Shown one piece after another: positions 17,125-26,640 of a stretch of 64,000 nucleotides of DNA. The DNA is from Hyphomicrobiales bacterium. Lineage in GTDB: Bacteria > Pseudomonadota > Alphaproteobacteria > Rhizobiales > Rhizobiaceae. Each line of letters opens with the position of its first letter. Within the stretch, counting starts at the first letter, position 1. The stretch is taken from positions 124,001-188,000 of the forward strand of contig UCHD01000005.1 in assembly GCA_900472175.1 (NCBI GenBank), read 5' to 3'. The translations under genes were made by a program, and so were the position numbers. The notes under the pieces are model-generated. The model saw nothing but the letters and a program-made list of their open reading frames with translations, was not told where the DNA came from and did not search any database.

Positions 17125-19551
17125 ATGAAAAGCCATGCCAGGGTCGTCGTTATCGGCGGCGGCGTCGTCGGTTGTTCGATCCTTTATCACCTGACGAAAT
17201 TCGGCTGGACCGATGTGGTTCTTCTGGAACGCTCGGAACTGACCTCCGGCTCGACATGGCATGCGGCCGGCGGCATGCACACGATCAACGGTGATCCGAA
17301 CGTCGCCAAGCTGCAGAAATATACGGTCGAACTCTACAAGGAGATCCAGGACTATTCCGGCCAGGATATCGGCCTGCACATGACCTCCGGCATGATGCTG
17401 GCGGCGACCAAGGAGCGGTTCGACTGGATGAAGTCGATCCTTGCCAAGGGCCGCTACATGGGGCTGGAAGCCGAATTGCTGACACCGAAGGAAGCGCATG
17501 AGCTGATGCCGCTGCTTGACCCGTCGCAGTTCGTTGGTGCCGTGTTCGATCCGGTCGAGGGCCATCTCGATCCCTATGGCACCACCCACGCCTATGCCAA
17601 ATCCGCCAAGAAGAATGGCGCCGATATCTACCTGCACACCAAGGTCGAAGATCTGGTCCAGCTGGAGGACGATACCTGGCGGGTGATCACCAACAAGGGC
17701 GACATCATCGCCGAGCATGTCGTCAATGCCGCCGGTCTCTGGGCGCGTGAAGTCGGGCGCATGACCGGCCTTGAGCTGCCGGTGCTTGCCATGGAGCACA
17801 TGTATCTCATCACCGAAGACATGCCTGAGGTCATCGAATTCAATCAGACGCGCGGCAAGGAACTGATGCACTGCGTCGATTTCGACGGCGAAATCTACCT
17901 GCGCCAGGAACGCAACGGCATGCTGATGGGCACCTATGAAAAGGCCTGCCGTCCCTGGTCGCCGATCACCACGCCGTGGGATTTTGGCCATGAGCTGCTG
18001 GCCGAGGATATCGAGCGCATCACGCCCGAACTCGAAGTCGGTTTCCGCCATTTCCCGGCCTTCAACAAGGCTGGCATCAAGAAGATCATCAACGGTCCCT
18101 TCACCTTCTCGCCGGACGGCAATCCGCTGGTCGGCCCGGTGCGCGGCCTGACCAACTACTGGTCGGCCTGCGCCGTCATGGCTGGTTTCAGCCAGGGCGG
18201 CGGTGTTGGCCTGGCGCTTGCCAACTGGATCATCTACGGCGATCCGGGTTTTGACGTCTTTGCCATGGACGTGTCGCGTTACGGTGATTTCGCCACGCTC
18301 GGTTTCACCAACGCCAAGGTGCGCGAAAACTATTCCCGTCGCTTCTCGATCCGTTATCCGAACGAGGAGCTGCCGGGCGCCCGTCCGTTCCTGACCACGC
18401 CGATCTACGACAAGTTGAAGGACGCAGGTGCCGTCTTCGGGGCCTCCTATGGGCTGGAAGCGCCGCTGTGGTTCGCTCCGAAGGGCGAGGAAGATAAATT
18501 CTCCTGGCGCCGTTCCAACGATTTTGATGTCGTCGGCGCCGAAGCCAGAGCCGTGCGCGACAGCGTCGGTCTGATGGAAACGTCGGGCTTCGCCAAGTAC
18601 GCCATTACCGGCAAAGGGGCGGAAGCCTGGCTCGACCGGATGCTGACCTGCCGCATCCCGGCCACGGGCCGCATGTCGCTGGCGCCGATGCTGAAGGACG
18701 ACGGCAAGCTGATCGGCGATTTCACGCTGGCAAAGCTGGGCGAGGAGGATTTCCTGCTGATCGGCTCGGGTATTGCCGAGGACTATCATATGCGCTGGTT
18801 CGAGAGCCATCTGCCGAAGGACGGCTCGGTGACGCTGAAGGCGTTGAACCTGCAGTTGGTCGGCCTGTCGATAGCCGGTCCCAATTCCCGCGCGCTGATC
18901 TCCAAGCTGACGCATCTCGACATGTCCGACGAGGCTTTTGCCTTTATGGATATCCGCCGGATGGATCTCGGCATGGCGCCTGCGATCGTCGGCCGTGTCA
19001 GCTATACGGGCGATCTCGGGTACGAGATTTGGATGAAGCCGGAATATCAGCGCTATCTCTATGACCTGATCATGGAAGCTGGTGCCGAGTTCGCCATCAA
19101 GCCGTTCGGCTTGCGTGCGCTCAACGCGCTGCGCGTCGAAAAATCCTTTGGCAGCTGGTCGCGCGAATACCGTCCGCTTTACGGTCCGTTCGAAGCCGGG
19201 CTCGGGCGATTCGTTGCGCTGAAGAAGGATGCTGACTTCATCGGCAAACAAGCGGCGGCCAAGGAAAAGGCTGAAGGCGGCAACTTGCGATTGCGAACCT
19301 TTATCATCGACGCCAAGGATGCCGATGTTATCGGAGACGAGCCGATCTCGCTGAACGGCAAGGTCTGCGGCTGGGTGACATCGGGCGGTTACGCCCATGC
19401 GTCCGGCGTTTCCGTGGCTATCGGCTATGTTCCAAAGGAGGTTGCGGACGAGGTCGAGGGATGGCAAGTTGAATTGCTGGGTGAGATGTTGCCCGCCCGC
19501 CTGCAGGCGCAGCCGCTTTTCGATGCAAACGGTTCGCGCATGCGATCCTGA
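17125..19551 (+). CDS. Dimethylglycine/sarcosine dehydrogenase-like protein (FAD oxidoreductase plus GcvT domain)
   Basis: ATG 17125 has GGAG 9 bases upstream and gives 808 residues. Residues 1-400 are a DAO-type FAD domain: VVVIGGGVVGCSILYHL at the N-terminus, then SGSTWHAAGG, whose His is the usual covalent-FAD residue in this family. The C-terminal half is a GcvT aminomethyltransferase domain (VGRVSYTGDLGYEIWMKPEYQ, FGLRALNALRVEKSF). Such two-domain proteins oxidise N-methyl groups of dimethylglycine or sarcosine and give 5,10-methylene-tetrahydrofolate. Placement after soxBDAG suggests a glycine betaine demethylation route, but substrate preference cannot be read from sequence. Confidence 0.88.
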   Translation: MKSHARVVVIGGGVVGCSILYHLTKFGWTDVVLLERSELTSGSTWHAAGGMHTINGDPNVAKLQKYTVELYKEIQDYSGQDIGLHMTSGMMLAATKERFDWMKSILAKGRYMGLEAELLTPKEAHELMPLLDPSQFVGAVFDPVEGHLDPYGTTHAYAKSAKKNGADIYLHTKVEDLVQLEDDTWRVITNKGDIIAEHVVNAAGLWAREVGRMTGLELPVLAMEHMYLITEDMPEVIEFNQTRGKELMHCVDFDGEIYLRQERNGMLMGTYEKACRPWSPITTPWDFGHELLAEDIERITPELEVGFRHFPAFNKAGIKKIINGPFTFSPDGNPLVGPVRGLTNYWSACAVMAGFSQGGGVGLALANWIIYGDPGFDVFAMDVSRYGDFATLGFTNAKVRENYSRRFSIRYPNEELPGARPFLTTPIYDKLKDAGAVFGASYGLEAPLWFAPKGEEDKFSWRRSNDFDVVGAEARAVRDSVGLMETSGFAKYAITGKGAEAWLDRMLTCRIPATGRMSLAPMLKDDGKLIGDFTLAKLGEEDFLLIGSGIAEDYHMRWFESHLPKDGSVTLKALNLQLVGLSIAGPNSRALISKLTHLDMSDEAFAFMDIRRMDLGMAPAIVGRVSYTGDLGYEIWMKPEYQRYLYDLIMEAGAEFAIKPFGLRALNALRVEKSFGSWSREYRPLYGPFEAGLGRFVALKKDADFIGKQAAAKEKAEGGNLRLRTFIIDAKDADVIGDEPISLNGKVCGWVTSGGYAHASGVSVAIGYVPKEVADEVEGWQVELLGEMLPARLQAQPLFDANGSRMRS

Positions 19552-19860
19552 CAGGTGTGATTGTAGAAACGAACCCTTTGCGGACCCGGCCGGCGGTCAA
19601 CAAGACCGCCGGATTCTTGCGTGAGGTTAACCGTAGAATTCACGGTCTGATGCCCAAAAACAGGGCCTAAACTGCACTATTTTTGATTTTCCGACTGTTT
19701 AAGCGTCAATATCACTAAAATGGGAAAGAAAATCAGGAAAGCATCATTTTACGCTTCACTTTTGGTCTGAAAGCATTATGGAATCCTCTATCGAAAAGGC
19801 TCAGAAAGAGCCACGAAAAGAAGAGGTCTGACCTACTAGGATCAGACCCGGGGGATATTG
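19552..19860 (+). other. Intergenic leader between the dehydrogenase gene and livH
   Basis: This stretch of 309 bases has no convincing gene. Its first part holds a rho-independent-like hairpin (entered separately). The middle (19660-19790) is AT-rich, with several TTTT runs and likely carries the livH promoter; I cannot fix the -35 and -10 boxes. The last bases carry the livH ribosome site GGGGGAT. Confidence 0.6.
19590..19620 (+). terminator. Hairpin after the dehydrogenase gene, probable terminator
   Basis: A perfect 9-bp stem (CCGGCGGTC with GACCGCCGG, arms 19590-19598 and 19604-19612) with a 5-base loop starts 38 bases after the dehydrogenase stop. The tail ATTCTTGCGT is only moderately T-rich, so termination may be partial. 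Confidence 0.5.
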
Positions 19861-20763
19861 ATGGAGTATTTTGTCCAGCAGCTCGTCAATGGGCTGACTC
19901 TTGGCTCGATTTACGGTTTGATTGCCATTGGTTATACAATGGTTTACGGCATTATCGGCATGGTAAACTTCGCCCACGGCGATATCTTCATGCTTGGCGG
20001 TTTCGCGGCACTCATCGTTTACCTGGTTCTTGTTGGGCTGTTCGGCGGTATTCCGATCGCGCTTGCCCTGTTCATCATGATCCTCGTTGCGATGCTGATG
20101 ACCGGGTTGTGGAACTGGGTCATTGAAAAGATGGCCTACCGGCCCTTGCGCGGCTCGTTTCGTCTCGCACCGCTGATTACGGCGATCGGCATGTCCATCG
20201 CTCTGTCCAACTTCATTCAGGTGACGCAGGGTCCGCGTAACAAGCCAATCCCGCCGCTTGTTTCGTCGGTCTACAATGTTTTCGGCATCTCGATTTCGCT
20301 GAAGCAGATCATCATCGTCGTGGTGACGGCGGTTCTGCTGACGATCTTCTGGTATATCGTCAATCACACGCCGCTTGGCCGCGCTCAGCGCGCCACCGAG
20401 CAGGACCGCAAGATGGCGGCGCTGCTGGGTATCGACGTCGATAAGACCATCTCGATCACCTTCATCATGGGGGCGGCACTGGCTGCCGTCGCCGGGACAA
20501 TGTACCTGATGTATTACGGCGTCATCGTCTTTACCGACGGTTTCACGCCGGGCGTCAAGGCTTTCACGGCCGCCGTTCTCGGGGGCATCGGTTCGCTGCC
20601 GGGCGCTGTGTTGGGCGGTTTGATGATCGGGCTGATCGAGTCTCTTTGGTCCGCCTATTTCACCATCGACTACAAGGATGTCGCGACATTCTCGATCCTC
20701 GCCATCGTGCTGATTTTCAAGCCGTCTGGTATTCTGGGTCGGCCGGAAGTCGAGAAGGTATAA
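19861..20763 (+). CDS. livH: Branched-chain amino-acid ABC transporter permease LivH
   Basis: The protein has 300 residues from ATG 19861; a TTG directly before it is a possible alternative. It is polytopic, with the family start VQQLVNGLTLGSIYGLIAIGYTMVYGIIGMVNFAHGD, the EAA-like loop GRAQRATEQDRKMAALLGIDVD and the GGIGSLPGAVLGGLMIGL motif. It forms the inner-membrane channel with LivM. It is the first gene of livHMGF; the gap to livM is 4 bases. Confidence 0.94.
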   Translation: MEYFVQQLVNGLTLGSIYGLIAIGYTMVYGIIGMVNFAHGDIFMLGGFAALIVYLVLVGLFGGIPIALALFIMILVAMLMTGLWNWVIEKMAYRPLRGSFRLAPLITAIGMSIALSNFIQVTQGPRNKPIPPLVSSVYNVFGISISLKQIIIVVVTAVLLTIFWYIVNHTPLGRAQRATEQDRKMAALLGIDVDKTISITFIMGAALAAVAGTMYLMYYGVIVFTDGFTPGVKAFTAAVLGGIGSLPGAVLGGLMIGLIESLWSAYFTIDYKDVATFSILAIVLIFKPSGILGRPEVEKV

Positions 20764-20767
20764 TTCA

Positions 20768-22153
20768 ATGGCAAACATTACCAATACACCTGAGAGCGCC
20801 GGCAGCAATCTGATGGCGCGGGCTCTGCGCGAGGCGTTTTATGCCGGTCTCGTCGCCCTTGGCCTGTTCGTTCTGTTCGTCGGCCTGAAGACCGACCAGA
20901 ACATCCTGAATGAGTTGGTCCTCGTTCAACGCTGGGGATTGCTGGCGGTTTTCGTCGCCATAGCCGCGGTTGGGCGCTTCCTGTCGGTGGCCTTCATCCG
21001 TCCCTATCTCGCCGAGCGCAAGGCTTCAAAAGCTAGTGCAGGCGTGAAGGAGCCCGGCTTCGTGACGCGCAACTTCAGCATGATCGCGGTCGCGATCCTG
21101 CTTGTCTATCCACCGATCATGGTTGCCATTTTCGGTTTCCAGGGCTCGTTGAAATGGGTCGATAACTTCGGCATCCAGATCCTCATCTATGTGATGCTGG
21201 CCTGGGGCCTGAACATCGTCGTCGGCCTCGCCGGTCTTCTCGATCTTGGCTATGTCGCCTTCTATGCGGTCGGCGCCTATTCCTACGCATTGCTGTCGTC
21301 TTACTTCGGTCTGTCGTTCTGGGTCCTTTTGCCGATGGCCGGCATCTTTGCGGCACTCTGGGGCATGATCCTCGGCTTCCCGGTGCTGCGCCTCAAGGGC
21401 GATTACCTTGCGATCGTGACGCTCGCCTTCGGCGAAATCATCCGGCTGGTTCTGATCAACTGGACGGCCGTCACCAAGGGTACGTTCGGTATCTCCGGCA
21501 TCGCCAAGGCATCGGTGTTCGGTATCTGGTCATTCGATGTCAGTTCGCCGAACAACTTTGCAAAGGTCTTCGGACTGCCGATGTCTTCGGCCTATTACAA
21601 GATCTTCCTGTTCTATCTGATCTTGGCACTCTGCCTGCTGACGGCCTTCGTAACGATCCGCCTGCGCCGCATGCCGATTGGCCGTGCCTGGGAAGCGCTG
21701 CGCGAAGACGAGATTGCCTGCCGCTCGCTGGGCATCAATACGGTGACAACCAAGCTGACGGCCTTTGCCACGGGTGCCATGTTCGGCGGTTTTGCGGGCT
21801 CCTTCTTCGCCGTTCGCCAGGGTTTCGTCTCGCCGGAATCCTTCGTCTTCCTGGAATCGGCCATCATCCTTGCCATCGTGGTTTTGGGCGGCATGGGGTC
21901 GCTGATCGGTATCGCTGTCGCGGCGACATTGATGATCGGCGGCACCGAGCTGCTGCGTGAAATGGAATTCCTGAAACATATCTTCGGGCCTGATTTTACC
22001 CCGGAACTGTACCGCATGCTGATCTTCGGTCTGGCCATGATCATTGTCATGGTGTGGAAACCACGCGGCTTTGTCGGCTCGCGCGAACCCACGGCATTCC
22101 TGCGCGAACGCAAGAGTGTCTCCGGCAGCTTTACCAAGGAAGGTCACGGTTGA
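20768..22153 (+). CDS. livM: Branched-chain amino-acid ABC transporter permease LivM
   Basis: The protein has 461 residues. An N-terminal extension with extra hydrophobic segments (LVALGLFVLFVGLK, AVFVAIAAVGRFLSVAFIRPYL) precedes the core, as in the longer rhizobial LivM proteins. Core motifs are WGLNIVVGLAGLLDLGYVAFYAVGAYSYA, FPVLRLKGDYLAIVTLAFGEIIRL and GRAWEALREDEIACRSLGIN. It partners LivH in the membrane. The gap to livG is 2 bases. Confidence 0.94.
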   Translation: MANITNTPESAGSNLMARALREAFYAGLVALGLFVLFVGLKTDQNILNELVLVQRWGLLAVFVAIAAVGRFLSVAFIRPYLAERKASKASAGVKEPGFVTRNFSMIAVAILLVYPPIMVAIFGFQGSLKWVDNFGIQILIYVMLAWGLNIVVGLAGLLDLGYVAFYAVGAYSYALLSSYFGLSFWVLLPMAGIFAALWGMILGFPVLRLKGDYLAIVTLAFGEIIRLVLINWTAVTKGTFGISGIAKASVFGIWSFDVSSPNNFAKVFGLPMSSAYYKIFLFYLILALCLLTAFVTIRLRRMPIGRAWEALREDEIACRSLGINTVTTKLTAFATGAMFGGFAGSFFAVRQGFVSPESFVFLESAIILAIVVLGGMGSLIGIAVAATLMIGGTELLREMEFLKHIFGPDFTPELYRMLIFGLAMIIVMVWKPRGFVGSREPTAFLRERKSVSGSFTKEGHG

Positions 22154-22155
22154 TC

Positions 22156-23043
22156 ATGGCCGGAACGAATACGATGACGAAAGATCCAATCCTCAAAGTC
22201 GACCACCTGTCGATGCGCTTCGGCGGCCTGATGGCCATCAACGACCTGTCGTTCGAAGCCTACCGCGGCGACATCACTGCCCTGATCGGCCCGAACGGCG
22301 CCGGCAAGACCACGGTGTTCAACTGCATCACCGGCTTTTACAAGCCGACGATGGGCATGATCACGATGCGGCAGAAGGCGGGCAAGGAATACCTGCTCGA
22401 ACGCATGTCGGACTTCGAGGTCAACCGCGATGCCAAGGTGGCTCGTACCTTCCAGAATATCCGGCTTTTTTCCGGCCTGACGGTGCTGGAAAACCTCCTG
22501 GTCGCGCAGCACAACAAGCTGATGCTGGCATCTGGCTATACGGTTCTCGGCCTTCTTGGCTTCCCTGCCTATAAGCGGGCGGCGGCGCAGTCGATCGAAC
22601 AGGCAAAATACTGGCTCGAAAAGGCAAACCTGATCGACCGTGCCGACGATCCGGCCGGTGATCTGCCTTATGGTGCCCAGCGCCGTCTGGAAATCGCCCG
22701 CGCCATGTGCACGGGGCCGGAGTTCCTTTGCCTCGACGAACCGGCGGCCGGTCTCAATCCGCGTGAATCGCTGGCGCTCAACGAATTGCTGCGCTCAATC
22801 CGCAAGGATACCGGAACCTCGATCCTGCTGATCGAGCACGACATGTCCGTGGTTATGGAAATTTCCGACCATGTCGTCGTCTTGGAGTACGGCCAGAAGA
22901 TTTCGGATGGCAATCCGGACCATGTGAAGAACGATCCGAAGGTTATTGCGGCCTATCTCGGTGTTGAGGATGATGAGGTCGAAGAGGTGATCGAACAGAT
23001 TGAGGTAATCGCCGTTACTGCGCCAGGAGATACGCCCAAATGA
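22156..23043 (+). CDS. livG: Branched-chain amino-acid ABC transporter ATPase LivG
   Basis: ATG 22156 gives 295 residues. Walker A is GPNGAGKTT, and the LivG-type insertion VARTFQNIRLFSGLTVLENLLVAQH follows. The signature is degenerate, YGAQRRLEIARAM instead of LSGGQ, which is usual for LivG. Walker B is FLCLDEPAAGLNP, with the H-loop His in IEHDMSVV. The acidic C-terminal tail is unremarkable. It ends in an ATGA overlap with livF. Confidence 0.94.
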   Translation: MAGTNTMTKDPILKVDHLSMRFGGLMAINDLSFEAYRGDITALIGPNGAGKTTVFNCITGFYKPTMGMITMRQKAGKEYLLERMSDFEVNRDAKVARTFQNIRLFSGLTVLENLLVAQHNKLMLASGYTVLGLLGFPAYKRAAAQSIEQAKYWLEKANLIDRADDPAGDLPYGAQRRLEIARAMCTGPEFLCLDEPAAGLNPRESLALNELLRSIRKDTGTSILLIEHDMSVVMEISDHVVVLEYGQKISDGNPDHVKNDPKVIAAYLGVEDDEVEEVIEQIEVIAVTAPGDTPK

Positions 23044-23765
23044 GCGATAACCTTCTGCATGTAAGAGACGTCGAGACCTATTACGGCAATATCCGGGCGC
23101 TCGGCGGCGTCGAGGTCGAAGTCAAACGTGGTGAGATCGTCTGCATGATCGGCGCCAATGGTGCCGGTAAGTCGACGTTGATGATGACGATCTGCGGCAG
23201 CCCACAGGCAAGGGCTGGTTCTGTGACCTTCGAGGGGCAGGACATCACCCGGATGCCGACGCATGAGATCGCGCGGCTGCGGATCGCCCAGTCGCCGGAA
23301 GGCCGCCGGATCTTTCCGCGCATGACGGTGTTTGAAAATCTTCAGATGGGCGCAAGCCTCGACAATCTGAAATATTTCAACGAGGACGTGGAGAAGATTT
23401 TTACGCTGTTCCCGCGTCTCAAGGAGCGTCAGGCGCAGCGCGGCGGCACGCTGTCGGGCGGCGAGCAGCAGATGCTGTCGATCGGCCGCGCGCTGATGGC
23501 GCGTCCGAAACTGCTGCTTCTCGACGAACCATCGCTTGGTCTGGCGCCGCTGATCGTCAAGGGCATCTTTGCGGCGATCAAGAAGCTCAATGAAGAGGAA
23601 GGCCTGACGGTTTTCCTGGTCGAGCAGAACGCGTTTGCGGCTCTGAAGCTTTCGCACCGTGGCTACGTCATGGTCAACGGCAAGGTGACGATGAGCGGTA
23701 GCGGCAAGGAATTGCTGGCCAACCCGGAAGTGCGTGCCGCCTATCTCGAAGGCGGTCATCATTGA
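23040..23765 (+). CDS. livF: Branched-chain amino-acid ABC transporter ATPase LivF
   Basis: The protein has 241 residues. Walker A is GANGAGKSTLMMTI, signature LSGGEQQMLSIGRALM, Walker B LLLLDEPSLGLAP, and the switch is VEQNAF with Gln where a His is usual; this substitution is normal in LivF. SPEGRRIFPRMTVFENL is a family hallmark. It starts inside the livG stop and forms the ATPase heterodimer with LivG. Confidence 0.95.
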   Translation: MSDNLLHVRDVETYYGNIRALGGVEVEVKRGEIVCMIGANGAGKSTLMMTICGSPQARAGSVTFEGQDITRMPTHEIARLRIAQSPEGRRIFPRMTVFENLQMGASLDNLKYFNEDVEKIFTLFPRLKERQAQRGGTLSGGEQQMLSIGRALMARPKLLLLDEPSLGLAPLIVKGIFAAIKKLNEEEGLTVFLVEQNAFAALKLSHRGYVMVNGKVTMSGSGKELLANPEVRAAYLEGGHH

Positions 23766-23883
23766 TGGCTTACCGGCATGCGTCAGAGGGGTCTTTCGAC
23801 CCGGGCCGGTTTGCCTATCCGATATACTGGGGCGTTCGCGTGCGGTTTGAAAACCGCCCGGCGCTTTGAAGGGGAGAAACCGA

Positions 23884-24228
23884 ATGCAAGGCATTCTCTA
23901 CGAAGAACCCTCGGTTCTGTACTTTGCGCTGATCACCATTGTGATGGGTGGATGGACGGCATGGCGCACGGGAAAGAGTGCCGCCGAAGGCTGGAGCGGT
24001 TTTAAGGTTCTGGTGTTCTATACACTACTTCTGGGTGTGGCGATCCGCTTTATCCATCATGCGCTTTTCAACGGCAGCATGTTGACTTTGCAGTACTATG
24101 CCGTGGACACGATCATTCTTTTGCTGTTTGCTACTGCAGGTTATCGCTACTACCGCACGAAGCAGATGACCAACAATTACTACTGGCTTTACGAAAAGGT
24201 CTCGCCTTTTTCGTGGAAGTCAAAATGA
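23884..24228 (+). CDS. Small DUF6867-like membrane protein in the liv operon
   Basis: The protein has 114 residues from ATG 23884, preceded by GGGGAGAAACC. There are three predicted membrane segments (about residues 12-27, 40-62 and 73-92) and a basic C-terminus rich in Tyr/Trp (YRYYRTKQMTNNYYWLYEKV). I recognise it as the DUF6867 type found between livF and livK in Rhizobiales. Its function is unknown. Position suggests an accessory of the importer, but no catalytic motif is visible. Confidence 0.72.
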   Translation: MQGILYEEPSVLYFALITIVMGGWTAWRTGKSAAEGWSGFKVLVFYTLLLGVAIRFIHHALFNGSMLTLQYYAVDTIILLLFATAGYRYYRTKQMTNNYYWLYEKVSPFSWKSK

Positions 24229-24350
24229 CAGAGGGAACCCCGCGTCAGAGCCTTTGATGCTGGCGCGGAGATAAGAATACCGGCGCGATTATGGTGGGTA
24301 TCGTGACTGGTTTAAAAAGGCACCCGCTCAATTTTTTTGGGAGTAACAAG

Positions 24351-25472
24351 ATGAAAAAGTCACTTTTGTCAGCTGTTGCGCTGACTGCAATGGTCGCCTT
24401 TAGCGGCAATGCATGGGCTGATCTGCTGGTTGGTGTTGCTGGCCCGCTGACAGGTCCGAATGCAGCCTTCGGCGCGCAGCTCCAGAAGGGTGCTGAGCAG
24501 GCCGCAGCCGACATCAATGCTGCCGGCGGTATCAACGGCGAACAGATCAAGATCGTGCTCGGCGACGACGTTTCCGATCCGAAGCAGGGCGTTTCCGTTG
24601 CCAACAAGTTCGTTGCTGACGGCGTCAAGTTCGTGATCGGCCACTTCAACTCCGGCGTTTCGATCCCGGCTTCGGAAGTCTACGCTGAGAACGGCATCTT
24701 GCAGATCACTCCTGCCTCCACCAACCCGGTCTTTACCGAGCGTGGCCTGTGGAACACCTTCCGTACCTGCGGCCGTGACGACCAGCAGGGCGCCGTTGCC
24801 GGTGCCTACATCGCTGCAAACTTCAAGGACGCCAAGGTTGCCGTCGTTCACGACAAGACACCTTACGGCCAGGGCCTCGCTGACCTGACCAAGGCTGCCA
24901 TGAACGAAGCCGGCGTCAAGGAAGCCGTCTACGAAGGCATCACCGCTGGCGACAAGGACTTCTCGGCTCTGATCGCCAAGATGAAGGAAGCCGGCGTTTC
25001 GCTGGTTTACTACGGCGGTCTGCACACGGAAGCCGGCCTGATCATGCGCCAGATGGCTGACCAGGGCCTCAAGGCTACCCTGATGTCCGGCGACGGTATC
25101 GTCTCGAACGAACTTGCTTCGATCGCTGGCGACGCAGTCAACGGTACGCTGATGACGTTTGCTCCGGATCCGCGCAAGAACCCGGCTGCAAAGGAACTCG
25201 TCGAGAAGTTCCGCGCCAACGGCTTCGAGCCGGAAGCCTACACGCTGTACTCCTATTCGGCTCTGCAGGTTATCGCTGAAGCTGCCAAGACGACCGGCGG
25301 CAACGACCCGCAGGCTGTTGCCGAGAACATCAAGGGCAAGGGTCCGTTCAAGACCGTTATCGGCGAGTTCGGCTATGACGAAAAGGGCGACATCACCCGT
25401 CCGGACTACGTCATGTACACCTGGAAGAAGGGTGACGACGGCAAGTTCAGCTACTTCGAAAACGAAAAATAA
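24351..25472 (+). CDS. livK: Branched-chain amino-acid-type ABC transporter substrate-binding protein
   Basis: The protein has 373 residues from ATG 24351; GGGAG lies about 9 bases upstream. The signal peptide is [23 protein letters not shown]. The mature part has the LivK fold: [45 protein letters not shown] and [13 protein letters not shown]. It captures the ligand in the periplasm for LivHMGF. Codon use is strikingly biased towards a few codons (GGC, AAG, CTG, TCG), stronger than in neighbouring genes, suggesting high expression. The actual ligand could be another amino acid. A strong terminator follows. Confidence 0.93.
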   Translation: MKKSLLSAVALTAMVAFSGNAWADLLVGVAGPLTGPNAAFGAQLQKGAEQAAADINAAGGINGEQIKIVLGDDVSDPKQGVSVANKFVADGVKFVIGHFNSGVSIPASEVYAENGILQITPASTNPVFTERGLWNTFRTCGRDDQQGAVAGAYIAANFKDAKVAVVHDKTPYGQGLADLTKAAMNEAGVKEAVYEGITAGDKDFSALIAKMKEAGVSLVYYGGLHTEAGLIMRQMADQGLKATLMSGDGIVSNELASIAGDAVNGTLMTFAPDPRKNPAAKELVEKFRANGFEPEAYTLYSYSALQVIAEAAKTTGGNDPQAVAENIKGKGPFKTVIGEFGYDEKGDITRPDYVMYTWKKGDDGKFSYFENEK

Positions 25473-25512
25473 TCGTTTTCGGTTGAACACCGATTGGTCC
25501 GTATGGACCGCG

Positions 25513-25539
25513 AAAGGCCCGGCATTGCCGGGCCTTTTT
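25513..25539 (+). terminator. Intrinsic terminator after livK
   Basis: A 10-bp perfect stem (AAGGCCCGGC, loop ATT, GCCGGGCCTT) is followed immediately by a T run, 41 bases after the livK stop. It is a textbook rho-independent terminator and closes the liv transcription unit. Confidence 0.9.
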
Positions 25540-25661
25540 GCGTTCTGCCTGCGCCGTAGTCGGTTGCCGCTTTTGACAAGTCTGTTTCAACAAACCAGCG
25601 GCTGGATCGCGGCCTTTCCTGTGCTAAACGTCAGATCTGTCGTTTTGAACCGGAGCACCTG

Positions 25662-26636
25662 ATGACTGAGCAACCACGCATTCTTGTGACCCGTCGCTGG
25701 CCTGATGCCGTCGAGCGCGTGCTTGCCGAGCGGTTCGACGCGTCTTTCAACACGTCGGATGTTGCCATGGATGCCAAAACTCTAGCCGAGGCACTCCAGT
25801 CGTTCGACGCCGTGTTGCCGACGGTGTCCGACCGCCTGCCAGCGTCGCTGTTCGACGAGGGGGATTTGCGTACCCGGATCCTGGGGAATTTTGGCGTCGG
25901 TTATAACCACATCGATATTGCGGCGGCCGAGCATTACGGGATCACCGTCACCAACACGCCGGGCGTACTGACCGATTGCACCGCCGATATCGCCATGTCG
26001 CTGTTGCTCTCTGTCGCGCGTCGGGCAGGGGAAGGTGAGCGTGAGGTGCGTGCCGGGCAATGGACCGGCTGGCGGCCGACGCACATGATCGGCACCAAGG
26101 TAACCGGAAAGACGCTTGGTATCATCGGCTTTGGCCGCATCGGCAAGGCGATGGCCAAGCGCTGCCATTTCGGTTTCGACATGGACGTGGTTTTCTACAA
26201 CCGATCGAAGATCGACCCGGTGGAAGCGGCGCGTTATGGCGCACGGCAGCTGGAGACTGTCGAGGATGTGCTGGCCACCGCCGATTTCGTCTCACTGCAC
26301 TGCCCGGGCGGCGGCGAAAACCGGCATCTGATCGATACACGGCGGCTGGCGGTGATGAAGCCGGGCGCCTATTTGATCAACACGGCACGCGGCGATGTCG
26401 TCGATGAAGCTGCGCTGATCCACGCGTTGCAAACCGGCATCATCCGGGGCGCTGGGCTCGATGTTTTCGAAGCGGAACCGAACGTTCCCCAGCACTTGCG
26501 TGCCTTGGAGAATGTCGTGCTTTTGCCGCATCTTGGCAGCGCGACGGAGGAAACGCGTACCGCCATGGGGATGAAAGTGGTGGAGAACATTACCGCCTTC
26601 TTCGAAGGCCGCGAGCCGCCAGACAGGGTTGCCTGA
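25662..26636 (+). CDS. D-2-hydroxyacid dehydrogenase (D-glycerate dehydrogenase/glyoxylate reductase type)
   Basis: The protein has 324 residues. It is an NAD(P)H-dependent enzyme of the D-isomer family that interconverts hydroxypyruvate/glyoxylate with D-glycerate/glycolate. The Rossmann motif GKTLGIIGFGRIGKAMAKR lies near residue 150. The catalytic Arg is in NTARGDVVDE, the Glu in DVFEAEPNVPQ, and the His in LLPHLGSATEETR. GNFGVGYNHIDIAAAEHYGITVTNTPGVLTD is typical of the glyoxylate reductase branch. It is transcribed alone after the livK terminator. Confidence 0.88.
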   Translation: MTEQPRILVTRRWPDAVERVLAERFDASFNTSDVAMDAKTLAEALQSFDAVLPTVSDRLPASLFDEGDLRTRILGNFGVGYNHIDIAAAEHYGITVTNTPGVLTDCTADIAMSLLLSVARRAGEGEREVRAGQWTGWRPTHMIGTKVTGKTLGIIGFGRIGKAMAKRCHFGFDMDVVFYNRSKIDPVEAARYGARQLETVEDVLATADFVSLHCPGGGENRHLIDTRRLAVMKPGAYLINTARGDVVDEAALIHALQTGIIRGAGLDVFEAEPNVPQHLRALENVVLLPHLGSATEETRTAMGMKVVENITAFFEGREPPDRVA

Positions 26637-26640
26637 CCGG

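Noticed and set aside
17074-19467. A 797-codon open frame antisense to the DMGDH-like gene
   Set aside because: It has the same shadow character; the sense strand carries a complete two-domain enzyme with a ribosome site.
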